Counted from the first letter of the stretch, positions 20,895 through 28,896 are shown. The stretch is 64,000 nucleotides of DNA from Prado023 sp963777855 (GCA_963777855.1 CAVZRW010000008.1:124001-188000); one strand, 5' to 3'. Program-made: numbers and translations. Notes: generated by a model from the letters alone, not told the origin.

Positions 20895-21449
20895 ATGCAG
20901 GTACGTGCGATGCGCCTCGAGCGCGGCTGGTCCCAGGAGGAGCTGGCCCAGCGCAGCGGGCTCAGCGTGCGCACTGTCCAGCGCATCGAGAATGGGCAGC
21001 CGCCGGGATTGGCCTCGGCCCGCGCGCTTGCGGACGTGTTCGGGGTCGAGGTTGCCGAGGTGACCGAGGGCGGCGCCAGCGCCGATGGGACCCCGGAGGC
21101 CGAACCCGCAGCCGCACGCCAGCCGTTCGCCACCGCCGTGACCACCTGCCTGACCAGGTACGCCGACTTCGAGGGCCGCGCCTCCCGCAGCGAGTACTGG
21201 TGGTTCGCCCTGTTCGTCGGCCTGCTCACCGCGGCCATTGCCCAGGTCAGCGAGTCCCTCGGTGGGGTGATCCTGGTGCTGGCCCTCCTGCCGCTGACCG
21301 CCGCCGGGGCGCGGCGCCTGCACGACACGGGGCACAGCGGCTGGTGGCAGCTGTTCGCCCTGGCGCCGGTCGGCTTCGTGGTGCCGCTGGTCCTGCTGGT
21401 GCTGCCGAGCGCCGAGCCGGCGCCGGAGCCCGCGGCGGGCGTCAGCTGA
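20895..21449 (+). CDS. XRE-type helix-turn-helix fused to DUF805 membrane domain
   Basis: A 184-residue protein joining two normally separate modules. Residues 1-58 are an XRE helix-turn-helix (RLERGWSQEELAQRSGLSVR, then TVQRIENGQ). After an Ala/Glu linker, residues ~80-175 match DUF805: YADFEGRASRSEYWWFALF, two to three transmembrane helices and the RRLHDTGHSGWWQL motif. This suggests a membrane-tethered DNA-binding protein. DUF805 has no settled function. The gene converges on the DsbA-like gene and overlaps it by 8 nt. ATG 20895 is the only start that keeps the HTH N-terminal. Confidence 0.85.
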   Translation: MQVRAMRLERGWSQEELAQRSGLSVRTVQRIENGQPPGLASARALADVFGVEVAEVTEGGASADGTPEAEPAAARQPFATAVTTCLTRYADFEGRASRSEYWWFALFVGLLTAAIAQVSESLGGVILVLALLPLTAAGARRLHDTGHSGWWQLFALAPVGFVVPLVLLVLPSAEPAPEPAAGVS

Positions 21450-22056
21450 AGTCCGGTCCTGCGGTCCGGGTGCGCTTGAGCTCGAAGAAGCCGGGCGTCC
21501 CGGCCACCGCGAGCACCCCGTCCCAGAGCGTGCCGGCTGCGTCCCCGCGCGGGGTGGGGGTGACCACCGGGCCGAAGAACGCGATCGTCGACCCCTGCGG
21601 GCCGGGCACGTGGATCACGGGGGTGCCCACATCCATGCCGACGGGATCCATGCCGCGGTGGTGCTCGGCACGCAGCTCCTCGTCGAGGGCGTCGCTGTCG
21701 GCCGTGTCGAGCAGGCGTGCCGGCAGGCCCACCTCGGCCAGGGCTTCGGCGCACACCTCGGTGAGGTCCTCGCGGCCGCCCGGGTGGATGCGCGTGCCCA
21801 TCGCCGTGTACAGCGGCAGGATCACCCCGTCGCCGTGCTCGAGTCGGGCCGCGGTGAGCACCCGAACGGGCCCCCAGGCTCGGCCCATCAGGTCGACGTA
21901 CTTCTCCGGCAGCTCGCGGCCCTCGTTGAGCACGGCGAGGGACATCGTGTGCCATCGGGTCTGGACCGGACGCACCTGCTCGACCTCGAGCATCCAGCGC
22001 GAGGTCATCCACGCCCACGGGCAGATCGGGTCGAACCAGAAGTCAGCGGTCGTCAT
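21442..22056 (-). CDS. DsbA/Rv2466c-like thioredoxin-fold oxidoreductase
   Basis: A 204-residue protein beginning MTTADFWFDPICPWAWMTSR, the N-terminus of the mycothiol-dependent nitroreductase group (M. tuberculosis Rv2466c-like) within the DsbA/FrnE thioredoxin superfamily. A single Cys in CPWAW stands where a redox centre is expected; no second Cys follows at the usual CXXC spacing. The C-terminal GVLAVAGTPGFFELKRTR is also typical. The family uses mycothiol to reduce disulfides or nitro compounds in the cytosol. ATG 22056 is chosen for the conserved start; upstream in-frame sequence is unsupported. It overlaps the convergent HTH-DUF805 gene at the 3' ends. Confidence 0.85.
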   Translation of the reverse strand: MTTADFWFDPICPWAWMTSRWMLEVEQVRPVQTRWHTMSLAVLNEGRELPEKYVDLMGRAWGPVRVLTAARLEHGDGVILPLYTAMGTRIHPGGREDLTEVCAEALAEVGLPARLLDTADSDALDEELRAEHHRGMDPVGMDVGTPVIHVPGPQGSTIAFFGPVVTPTPRGDAAGTLWDGVLAVAGTPGFFELKRTRTAGPDFS

Positions 22057-22189
22057 GGCGCCGATCATCACACGGGGGCCGCCCGCGCGCCCGGGCGTCG
22101 TCGCGGATCCTGCGGGTGTGACGCAGGGCCCGCCGGACCGGGAGTCCCGCACTCCTGACTGCCAGGCCCATCCGGAGCATGATGGGGCC

Positions 22190-22516
22190 ATGGCACCGTC
22201 GAGCAGCGCGACCCGGACCTTCCCGGGTGACTACGAGTCGGTCTTCAGCGCCGTGTGCTGGGCCGCGTTGGAGTCGGGCATGACCGTGGACCACGCCGAC
22301 CGCATCGCGGGCATCATCAGCCTCACGACGTCGATGTCGTTCTCCTCCTGGGGGGAGCGCATCGGTGTGCGCGTCGGGCAGGTCGCTCCCGGGTCCATCG
22401 CGGTCGGTGCCCGCTCCGAGCTCAAGTTCGGCCTGGTCGATTGGGGCTCGAATACCAGGAACCTCGACCGGCTCTTCGGCCAGATCGCGCTCGCCCTGGG
22501 CCAGCCCACCGGGTGA
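22190..22516 (+). CDS. Conserved hypothetical protein, 108 residues
   Basis: Not recognised by name. The sequence TFPGDYESVFSAVCWAALES, then TTSMSFSSWGERIGVRVGQV and ARSELKFGLVDWGSNTRNLD ending RLFGQIALALGQ, has the rhythm of a small alpha/beta domain seen in actinobacterial hypothetical proteins related to DUF1499 or lipoprotein-like folds. No signal peptide or membrane segment is seen. ATG 22190 is the first start. It stands alone between the divergent DsbA-like gene and the minus-strand kinase remnant. Confidence 0.6.
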   Translation: MAPSSSATRTFPGDYESVFSAVCWAALESGMTVDHADRIAGIISLTTSMSFSSWGERIGVRVGQVAPGSIAVGARSELKFGLVDWGSNTRNLDRLFGQIALALGQPTG

Positions 22517-22586
22517 GGCCCCGGCCCAGAGAAGGTGGAGCTGACGGGAAGCGCAGCCGTGCGCAGAGGGCCCGCAAGCGCCTTGG

Positions 22587-22960
22587 TCAGCGACTGAACC
22601 AGCGCGCGGCGTGCTCGATCAGGATGTCGCGGGTCTGCTCGGGGCTCATCGTCGAGTTGTCCACGACGAACCAGCCGGCCTGCTCCAGCTCCGCGACGGG
22701 CGGCAGTCCGGCCAGGTGCAGGTCGATTGCCCCCGCCAGGTACTCCGTCTCCCCGCCGCGCTGCCGCAGCCGATCGAGTTCGGCCTGCCGGCTGGGCAGG
22801 AGCATGACCCTGCACAGCCCGGGCAGGCCGTCGTACTCGGGCAGGCCGGCGAACACGTCGAAGAAGTCATCGATCACGACGAGCCGATGCGTCGGACCAC
22901 GCGATGGCGCGGTGCCACACCCACGCGCCCACAGTACGCACCCGAGGGTCCAGCGCGGTG
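22587..22960 (-). pseudogene. Remnant of an AAA/P-loop kinase-like protein
   Basis: The readable part, LVVIDDFFDVFAGLPEYDGL, then CRVMLLPSRQAELDRLRQRG and a C-terminus AGWFVVDNSTMSPEQTRDIL, resembles the second half of small P-loop phosphotransferases. The Walker A region that should start such a protein is absent. Sequence upstream of ~22895 only joins if the frame changes (AWVWHRAIAWSDAS lies in another frame) and still shows no GxxxxGK. It is probably a 5'-truncated gene. Assignment is tentative. Confidence 0.35.
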
Positions 22961-23057
22961 CCGCTCGGCGAGGGCTGCTCCGCAGACGGAGCCAGAGGAC
23001 GGGCCGCACCGAGCGCCGTGAATCGCGACGGCACCGCCGCTCCTGGGGCAGAGCCTG

Positions 23058-23750
23058 CTACCCGCCGCTTCGACGACCGCCCGGTCGTGTGGCGAGGTCC
23101 TCCAGCAGCGCCGCCCGGCGCTGCGCCGCGGGCAGCGCGTGCTGCTCCATCCACGCCGCGGTCTCCAGCGCGTCCTCGCCCCCCGCCTCCGCGCGCAGGC
23201 CCTCGATGATCCCGGCCACGTCGGCCGGCGCCTTGTTCTGGCTCATCTTCGCCTTGGCCTCGATCCAGGTCAGCCGGATCTCGATCCCCACGATCGCGCG
23301 CAGCTGGCGGGCCACGAAGTCGGCGGGCACCTGGTCGACCGCGTAGGACGTCTCGTGTCGGGCGGTGGTCCTGGTCACCACGTCGAGCACCCAGTCCGGG
23401 TCGTCGTGCACCGTCAGGGACCCGTAGGCGTGCACGGTCAGGTAGTTCCACGTGGGGACGACCTGGCCGGTCTCGGCGTGCGAGGGCAGCCAGCCGGGGG
23501 CGACGTAGTGGTCGGGGCCGTGCACGATCACCAGGGCCTGGCCGTGAGTCGCCTCGCGGGCCTGGCTGTTGTTGCGGGCGACGTGGGTGAGCAGCGCGCC
23601 GTGCTCGCCCACCTCCGGCGCGAACACGAAGGGCAGGTAGGTCGCCACAGGCCCCGACTCGTGGACGGTCACGAGGTCGGCGGCCCCCACCTGCGCCAGC
23701 ACGTGCCGGGCAGCGTCGTCGGGCAGGCGGAAGTGCTGGGCCACATACAT
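23058..23750 (-). CDS. PaiB-family FMN-binding protein (negative transcriptional regulator family)
   Basis: A 230-residue protein of the PaiB split-barrel FMN-binding family. Diagnostic segments are MYVAQHFRLPD at the start, PVATYLPFVF, LLTHVARNNSQ, VIVHGPDHYVAPGWLP, VPTWNYLTVHAYG, and KMSQNKAPADVAGIIEGL near the C-terminus. The family was named for a Bacillus regulator of degradative enzymes, but many members are probably FMN-dependent oxidoreductases. ATG 23750 matches the conserved N-terminus. The gene is divergent from the zinc-ribbon/HhH gene and appears monocistronic. Confidence 0.9.
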   Translation of the reverse strand: MYVAQHFRLPDDAARHVLAQVGAADLVTVHESGPVATYLPFVFAPEVGEHGALLTHVARNNSQAREATHGQALVIVHGPDHYVAPGWLPSHAETGQVVPTWNYLTVHAYGSLTVHDDPDWVLDVVTRTTARHETSYAVDQVPADFVARQLRAIVGIEIRLTWIEAKAKMSQNKAPADVAGIIEGLRAEAGGEDALETAAWMEQHALPAAQRRAALLEDLATRPGGRRSGG

Positions 23751-23865
23751 GGGCCCATCATCGGACCAGCCGCCCACGATCGCCTCCGGCGGGGGCCGCG
23801 CCGATAGCGTGCGGTCCTGTTCAGGGCGCGCCCGCGAGCCCTCATCAGGGAACGGAGGATCGTCC

Positions 23866-24138
23866 ATGCAGAAGACCTGCGCGCGGGGCCACGTCTTCGA
23901 GAAGCCGAGCGACTGCCCGGCATGCCCGCAGTGCGCCCGCGACACGACGGCTGCCACGTCGCTGCCCACGATCGGTGCTCCAGCCACCCGGGCGCTGCAC
24001 ACCGCCGGCGTGCACAGCCTCGGGCAGCTGGCGACCTGGTCGGAACGGGACCTCCTGGCGCTGCACGGCGTGGGCCCGAAGGCGATGGCGCTCCTGCGGG
24101 AGGCGCTGGCCGCGCAGGGCCTGGCATTCACGCCCTGA
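23866..24138 (+). CDS. Small zinc-ribbon plus helix-hairpin-helix protein
   Basis: A 90-residue protein. The N-terminus MQKTCARGHVFEKPSDCPAC plus a further PQC holds a Cys/His set that could bind zinc. Residues ~38-88 resemble the RNA polymerase alpha C-terminal helix-hairpin-helix fold (LHTAGVHSLGQLATWSERDL then LALHGVGPKAMALLREAL). Stand-alone proteins of this layout are common in actinobacteria and are presumed to bind nucleic acid; the role is unknown. GGAGGA lies just before ATG 23866. It converges on dnaB. Confidence 0.7.
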   Translation: MQKTCARGHVFEKPSDCPACPQCARDTTAATSLPTIGAPATRALHTAGVHSLGQLATWSERDLLALHGVGPKAMALLREALAAQGLAFTP

Positions 24139-24211
24139 GACCGTTGCACCGACGAGGGGCCCTGATGGCCGGGTGCTGCCTCCAAGCAGCGTCTCGGCGA
24201 TGGGCGGGCCG

Positions 24212-25576
24212 CTACATCGCGGCCATGTCGACGAACCGCGAGTAGTGGCCCTGGAAGGCCACCGTGATGGTGGCCGTCGGGCCGTTGCGGTGCTTGGCGA
24301 CGATGAAGTCGGCCTCGCCAGCGCGGGGGGACTCCTTCTCGTAGGCGTCCTCGCGGTTGAGCAGGATCACGACGTCGGCGTCCTGCTCCAAGGAGCCGGA
24401 CTCGCGCAGGTCGCTCATCATCGGCTTCTTGTCCTGGCGCTGCTCCGGGCCACGGTTGAGCTGGGCGATCGCGATGACGGGCACCTCGAGCTCCTTGGCC
24501 ATCAGCTTCAGCGCCCGGGAGAACTCGGCCACCTCCTGCTGGCGGGACTCCACCTTCTTGCCCGAGCTCATCAGCTGCAGGTAGTCCACGATCACCAGCC
24601 GCAGGTCGTGCTTCTGCTTCAGGCGCCGGCACTTGGAGCGGATCTCCATCATCGACATGTTCGGCGAGTCGTCGATGAACATCGGCGCGTCCACGATGGA
24701 GCCGGACTTGCGGGCCAGCTTCTGCCAGTCGGCGTCCGACATGGTGCCCGAGCGCATGTGGTTCAGCGGCACCTGCGCCTCGGCGCTCATCAGGCGCATC
24801 ACGATCTCGTTGCGGCTCATCTCCAGCGAGAAGATGACGCTCGTCAGGCCGTTCTTGATGCTCGCCGCCCGGGCCAGGTCCAGGCCCAGGGTCGACTTGC
24901 CGATGGCAGGGCGGGCGGCGATGATCACCAGCTGCCCCCCGTGCAGTCCGTTGGTCAGCGCATCGAGGTCGGCGAACCCGGTGGGCACCCCCACCATCTG
25001 CCCGCCGTGGTTGGCGATCGCCTCGATCTCGTTGAGGGTGCCGTCGAAGATGTCGCGCAGGGGCACGTAGTCCTCGCTGGTGCGCCCGCTGGTCAGCTCG
25101 TAGACCTCGGCCTGGGCCCGGTCGACCAGGTCGTAGACCTCACCCTCGCCCGCGTAGCCCATCTGCACGATCCGGGTGCCGGCCGTGACCATCCGGCGCA
25201 GCACCGCGCGCTCCGAGACGATCTCGGAGTAGTACGAGGCGTTCGCCGCCGTCGGCACCATCGAGACCAGCGTGTGCAGGTAGGCCGCGCCGCCAACGCG
25301 GGCGATCTCCCCGGACCGGGTCAGCTCCCCGGCCACCATCACCGCATCGGCCGGCTCGCCCTTGGCGTAGAGGTCCAGGATCGCCGAGTAGATCGTGGCG
25401 TGCGCCGGGCGGTAGAAGTCCTCCATCCGCAGGCTCTCCACCACGTCGGCGATGGCGTCCTTGCTCAGCAGCATCGCTCCGAGCACCGCCTGCTCCGCGG
25501 CCATGTCCGCCGGGGGTGTCCGATCGAACTCCGGACCCCCACCCGAGACGGTCAGATCAAGCTCGGCGACACTCAT
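24212..25576 (-). CDS. dnaB: Replicative DNA helicase DnaB
   Basis: A 454-residue hexameric 5'-3' helicase that unwinds the replication fork. The N-terminal primase-interaction domain (residues ~20-125, PPADMAAEQAVLGAMLLSKD) is followed by the RecA-like core with P-loop ARPAIGKST (Lys227), Walker B LRLVIVDYLQLM and the C-terminal motif FIVAKHRNGPT. There is no intein, unlike many actinobacterial dnaB genes. It is the last gene of the origin-proximal rpsF-ssb-rpsR-rplI-dnaB neighbourhood, here split by the L,D-transpeptidase and a tyrosine phosphatase. Several DnaA boxes lie upstream. Confidence 0.97.
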   Translation of the reverse strand: MSVAELDLTVSGGGPEFDRTPPADMAAEQAVLGAMLLSKDAIADVVESLRMEDFYRPAHATIYSAILDLYAKGEPADAVMVAGELTRSGEIARVGGAAYLHTLVSMVPTAANASYYSEIVSERAVLRRMVTAGTRIVQMGYAGEGEVYDLVDRAQAEVYELTSGRTSEDYVPLRDIFDGTLNEIEAIANHGGQMVGVPTGFADLDALTNGLHGGQLVIIAARPAIGKSTLGLDLARAASIKNGLTSVIFSLEMSRNEIVMRLMSAEAQVPLNHMRSGTMSDADWQKLARKSGSIVDAPMFIDDSPNMSMMEIRSKCRRLKQKHDLRLVIVDYLQLMSSGKKVESRQQEVAEFSRALKLMAKELEVPVIAIAQLNRGPEQRQDKKPMMSDLRESGSLEQDADVVILLNREDAYEKESPRAGEADFIVAKHRNGPTATITVAFQGHYSRFVDMAAM

Positions 25577-25928
25577 CCACGAACCTCCTTGGAGCCTGTG
25601 TACCGCAGGCCTCCGACATGGCCTCCCACGCCCGTCGGCTCGTAACCGCCGGGTTAACCGCGGGTGAACCTAGGCGCTGCGGCGCCATCCGTACATACCC
25701 CCCTGTGGACGAAGGTGTGGACAACGTGTGTGACACGCGGCACACACGCCGGGGGTACCTGTGGACAAGGTGGGGACAGACCGCGCTCTCCGGCGAAGAA
25801 CATGCCTTTGACCTGCGGTGATGCGCATCCGGGCCTGTGTGTGGAAGAAAGTGGGCCGGTGAATTTCACCGGGCGTGGCGCTGTACGGCAGGCGCCGCCC
25901 AGCGCTGCGGTCGCGCAGAATGGCCGTC
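25577..25928. promoter_or_regulatory. DnaA-box-rich divergent region between dnaB and the tyrosine phosphatase gene
   Basis: No gene is seen here. Two perfect actinobacterial DnaA boxes (TTGTCCACA read on the minus strand) lie at 25715-25723 and 25760-25768. A one-mismatch copy is at 25703-25711, and an exact TTATCCACA sits at 25950-25958 inside the next gene. An inverted repeat CGTGTGTG/CACACACG spans 25724-25748 between the boxes. A second, CCGGTGAA-T-TTCACCGG, is at 25856-25872. The region contains both divergent promoters and may be a DnaA-binding or regulatory site. Confidence 0.6.
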
Positions 25929-26438
25929 ATGTCCTCAGGTCACCGTGAGTTATCCACATCCTCACCACTGCGTGTCACGATGGTCTGCACGGGAAACATT
26001 TGTCGATCCCCCATGGCCGAGGCGATCCTGCGCGGACGCGTGCTCGGCACCGACCTCGAGGGCCTCGTCGACGTCGACTCGGCGGGCACGCACCGCTACC
26101 ACCTCGGCGAGGACGCCGACCCGCGCGCCCGCCAGGTGCTCGGCGAGGCCGGCTACCCGTTGCGCCACGTGGCCCGGGAGTTCCAGGCGGACTGGCTCGC
26201 GGATCGGGACCTCGTCCTGGCGATGGACCACGGTCACCTGCGGGCGCTGCGGCGCCTGGCCGAGCGCTCCGGACACCGCGCGGAGCACCTCGTGGCGATC
26301 CGGGACTTCGACCCGCAGGGCCCCGGCGACGTGCCCGACCCCTACTACGACACCATCACCGAGTTCCGCGAGGTGGCCGAGATCCTCGAGCGGACGATGC
26401 CCGCCCTCCTGAACCACCTGCGCACCCTGCGCACATGA
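25929..26438 (+). CDS. Low-molecular-weight protein tyrosine phosphatase
   Basis: A 169-residue cysteine-dependent phosphatase. The P-loop CTGNICRS (Cys20, Arg26) matches CX5R, and the general-acid Asp lies in VPDPYYDT near the C-terminus. Mycobacterial PtpA is the best-known relative; it is secreted, but no signal peptide is seen here. ATG 25929 overlaps a DnaA box; a shorter start at MVCTGNICR is possible. It converges on the L,D-transpeptidase gene. Confidence 0.93.
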   Translation: MSSGHRELSTSSPLRVTMVCTGNICRSPMAEAILRGRVLGTDLEGLVDVDSAGTHRYHLGEDADPRARQVLGEAGYPLRHVAREFQADWLADRDLVLAMDHGHLRALRRLAERSGHRAEHLVAIRDFDPQGPGDVPDPYYDTITEFREVAEILERTMPALLNHLRTLRT

Positions 26439-26477
26439 CCTCCGGCGCTTCCCCGCCGATGGCTTACTGGCGACCGG

Positions 26478-28019
26478 TCAGCCGTTCCAGTGCCCGAACA
26501 CCCGCACAACGGTGCCGTAGCCCACGGACGCGGCCTGCATGGCGTCGATGTCCCGGTGAAGCATGCGGACGCACCCGTGGGACGCCGGGTAGGTCCTCAC
26601 CAGCGTGTCCGACGACGACCCGTGCAGTGCCTGGCCGCCGGAGAAGAACATCGGCTTGTACATGCGCGCCTCGGGGTAGAGCGTCGACCACTTCCAGGTG
26701 CGGTAGACGGAGAAGATCCGGTGATAACCCAAGCGCGTGCGGAACGCCGCCGTCCCAGTCGTTGCCGGCATGATCCGCCGGTACTGATGGTTCGGGCGAA
26801 CCCAGAAGGCCGCCTGGCACGTCACAGAGACGTTGATACCGACCACCATGGTCGAACGCGCCCGCGGCAGCGACCGAGCAGCGACGATCGCCCGCGCCTC
26901 GGCCCGCGACGGGAGGTCCCGGTCTGGGGTCCGGCCCGTCACCGTGCGCCACGCGCACAGTGCCCGCCGGGTCCGCCCGTCATAGGTGCCATTCACGGGC
27001 CCCACGGGCAGGTGCAGCCGAGCAAGAGCAGCCTCGACCTGTGTGCGACTGGGCGCGGCAGGCTTCTTCACTGTGATCGTGAGCACAGCGGTGTCCCGGG
27101 AGCCGTGCGAGTCCCGGATCGTGTAGGTGACGCGCACCGTGCCCGTGTAGGAGCTGTTGGCGCGATACCGCACGCGAGTGCCGTAACGAGTTGCAGATCC
27201 GTGCGCGGCCGGCTTGACGCTGAGCAGGGAGATCCTGTCGCCATCGGGGTCTGAGTCGTTGGCCATCACCCTGACGTAGGTCGTGCTTCCGGTGAGGACT
27301 GTCACCGAGTCACCACGCGCCACAGGGCGATGATTGACCGGCGGGGCAGGGGTGGACGTCACAGTCAGCCTGCCTGTTGCCGAGCCGCCCCGCCCGTCGG
27401 TGACCACGTAGTCGACCTTGATCGTGCCGGCTGCCGTTGCCCTCACCTCGACGGAGGATCCAGCCACGACCGCCGTTCCGGGTCCCGACACGACGAGCGC
27501 CGAGGACAGGGCGAGTGGATCGCCGTCGGGGTCCGAGTCGTTCGCCAGGACCTCGACAGTGACCTTGCCCCCGGCGACGACCGTCGCGGCGTCCGCCCGC
27601 GGGACGGGCGGCCCGTTCACCGGGGGAGGCGCCGTGACCGTGACGGTGAGCGTCCCAGTCGCCGAGCCACCCCGGCCGTCGTCCACCACGTAGTCGACGA
27701 GCAGCGGCCCCACGAACGTCGCCCCGGCATGGACCACGACGCCCGACCCATCGATTTCAGCGGTGCCGTCCCCCGAGGTGACGGCTACCGAGGACAGGGC
27801 GAGTGGATCGCCGTCGGGGTCCGAGTCGTTGGCCAGCACATCGACCCGGACGTCCGCACCGGCGAGGGCAGTGGCCTCGTCCGCGACCGCCACCGGGGGA
27901 CCGTTGACCACCTCGGCCTGCACCGCTGCGGCGGGAAGACAGGCAAGGGCCAAACTGGCGCCGATGATCAGGGCCGCGGTGCGCTGCGCTCGGCCCGTCG
28001 ATTCAGTCGTGTTCCTCAT
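26478..28019 (-). CDS. Secreted L,D-transpeptidase with three Ig-like repeats
   Basis: A 513-residue exported wall enzyme. A signal peptide (1-36, ending AAAVQA) precedes three repeats of ~96 residues carrying VLANDSDPDGDPL, VDYVVDDGRGGSATG and TVT-rich ends, typical of cadherin-like/Big domains. A short peptidoglycan-binding-like segment (~325-375, ARLHLPVGPVNGTYDGRTRR) leads to the YkuD catalytic domain with SHGCVRM (His481, Cys483). The enzyme would form 3-3 crosslinks or attach proteins to peptidoglycan. Two repeats share an exact 42-nt block 288 bp apart, so a recent internal duplication is likely. ATG 28019 starts directly before the signal peptide. Confidence 0.88.
   Translation of the reverse strand: MRNTTESTGRAQRTAALIIGASLALACLPAAAVQAEVVNGPPVAVADEATALAGADVRVDVLANDSDPDGDPLALSSVAVTSGDGTAEIDGSGVVVHAGATFVGPLLVDYVVDDGRGGSATGTLTVTVTAPPPVNGPPVPRADAATVVAGGKVTVEVLANDSDPDGDPLALSSALVVSGPGTAVVAGSSVEVRATAAGTIKVDYVVTDGRGGSATGRLTVTSTPAPPVNHRPVARGDSVTVLTGSTTYVRVMANDSDPDGDRISLLSVKPAAHGSATRYGTRVRYRANSSYTGTVRVTYTIRDSHGSRDTAVLTITVKKPAAPSRTQVEAALARLHLPVGPVNGTYDGRTRRALCAWRTVTGRTPDRDLPSRAEARAIVAARSLPRARSTMVVGINVSVTCQAAFWVRPNHQYRRIMPATTGTAAFRTRLGYHRIFSVYRTWKWSTLYPEARMYKPMFFSGGQALHGSSSDTLVRTYPASHGCVRMLHRDIDAMQAASVGYGTVVRVFGHWNG
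27501..27830. repeat. Exact 42-nt direct repeat within the L,D-transpeptidase gene
   Basis: Identical 42-nt blocks at 27501-27542 and 27789-27830, offset 288 bp (96 codons), encode the NDSDPDGDPLALSS core of neighbouring Ig-like domains. They mark a recent domain duplication or gene conversion and a site for recombination. Confidence 0.85.
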
Positions 28020-28169
28020 CCGATCAGAGTAAGCACGCGATCGCGCAGCGTCAACGAGGCGACGAGGCGACGAGACTCGCGATGAGTGCCCGCGTAGCGC
28101 TGACCGTGCCTCAGCTGGGAATGCCCGTGTAAGCGGTGGCGCTGTTGGGCCATGAGGAGTGGGTTGTCG
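28020..28169. other. Intergenic tract of lower GC
   Basis: This is the first part of the 430-nt gap between the L,D-transpeptidase start and rplI. It has lower GC than its surroundings and contains short GAGGCGAC direct repeats. No gene is supported. It holds the transpeptidase promoter, but no clear -35/-10 pair can be assigned. Confidence 0.3.
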
Positions 28170-28286
28170 ATGGCGTCCCGGGTTGAGATCGCCAGTAGGT
28201 ACGCGAAGGCGTATCTGAAGGCCGGCAGGCCGGAGGAGAGCCGGGTCGACGAGATCGTCTCCCCCGACCTTCGCGGGCATTCCTGA
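28170..28286 (+). pseudogene. Probable transposase/integrase N-terminal remnant
   Basis: ATG 28170 encodes 38 residues, beginning MASRVEIASRYAKAYLKAGR, before TGA 28286. This closely resembles the first residues of actinobacterial integrase-core transposases, which typically begin with a similar SRVEI.RYA.AY.KA pattern. The rest of the transposase is missing and no terminal inverted repeats or target duplication are visible. It is read as a scrap of an old insertion, which fits the lower GC of the gap. Confidence 0.5.
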
Positions 28287-28381
28287 CTGAGGTACCGAAC
28301 AACTCTCGCGGGCACATTGACTTGAGGCACTGCGCGAGGGGCAGCGGATTCCCTGCCCGGCCCGACCGGTGCACCCGCGCT

Positions 28382-28421
28382 GACGAGGCGGGCCACCCGG
28401 CCTACGGGGGCCCGCCTCGTC
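28382..28421 (-). terminator. Terminator of the rpsF-ssb-rpsR-rplI operon
   Basis: Perfect 13-bp arms GACGAGGCGGGCC (28382-28394) and GGCCCGCCTCGTC (28409-28421) with a 14-nt loop lie ~30 nt after the rplI stop. No other gene ends here, so it most likely terminates the ribosomal-protein operon. Confidence 0.75.
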
Positions 28422-28449
28422 GCGGTGCAGTGCAGTGCGGTGCTGCGCG

Positions 28450-28896
28450 TCAGGCGCCGACGACGTCCAGGGTGATGGTTGCCGAGACCTCGGGGTGCAG
28501 CGCCACCGTGGCGGTGTGCGTGCCCACGCTCTTGATCGGCGCGGCGATCGTCACCTTGCGCTTGTCGAGCTCGGGGCCGCCCGCGCTCCTGACGGCGGTG
28601 GCGATGTCCGCCCCACCGATCGAGCCGAACAGCCGACCGCCGGTGCCGGCCTTGGTGGCCAGGCGCACCGGCTTGGCCTCGAGGGCCGCCTTGATCTCCT
28701 TGGCGTGGTCCAGGTCGCGGACCTCGCGGGAGGCGCGGGCACGCTTGATCTGGGTGACCTGCTTCTCCCCGCCCTTGGTCCACGGGGCCGCCAGGCCACG
28801 GGGGAGCAGGTAGTTGCGGGCATAGCCGTCCTTGACCTCGACGACATCGCCGGGCTCGCCGAGACCCAGGACGTCGGACGTGAGGATGAGCTTCAT
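28450..28896 (-). CDS. rplI: 50S ribosomal protein L9
   Basis: A 148-residue L9, the normal length. The N-terminal RNA-binding domain MKLILTSDVLGLGEPGDVVE followed by VKDGYARNYLLPRGLA is the family signature. The long connecting helix and the C-terminal domain (LFGSIGGADIATAV) are complete. It is the last gene of the minus-strand operon rpsF-ssb-rpsR-rplI, 20 nt after rpsR, and is followed by a strong hairpin. Confidence 0.97.
   Translation of the reverse strand: MKLILTSDVLGLGEPGDVVEVKDGYARNYLLPRGLAAPWTKGGEKQVTQIKRARASREVRDLDHAKEIKAALEAKPVRLATKAGTGGRLFGSIGGADIATAVRSAGGPELDKRKVTIAAPIKSVGTHTATVALHPEVSATITLDVVGA

Noticed and set aside
25703..25958. The chromosomal origin itself
   Set aside because: dnaA and dnaN do not flank the DnaA boxes, only four boxes are present and no AT-rich unwinding element is seen. 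It is kept only as a DnaA-box cluster.
28170..28449. An intact insertion sequence
   Set aside because: Only 38 codons of a transposase-like N-terminus exist, with no terminal inverted repeats or target-site duplication found.
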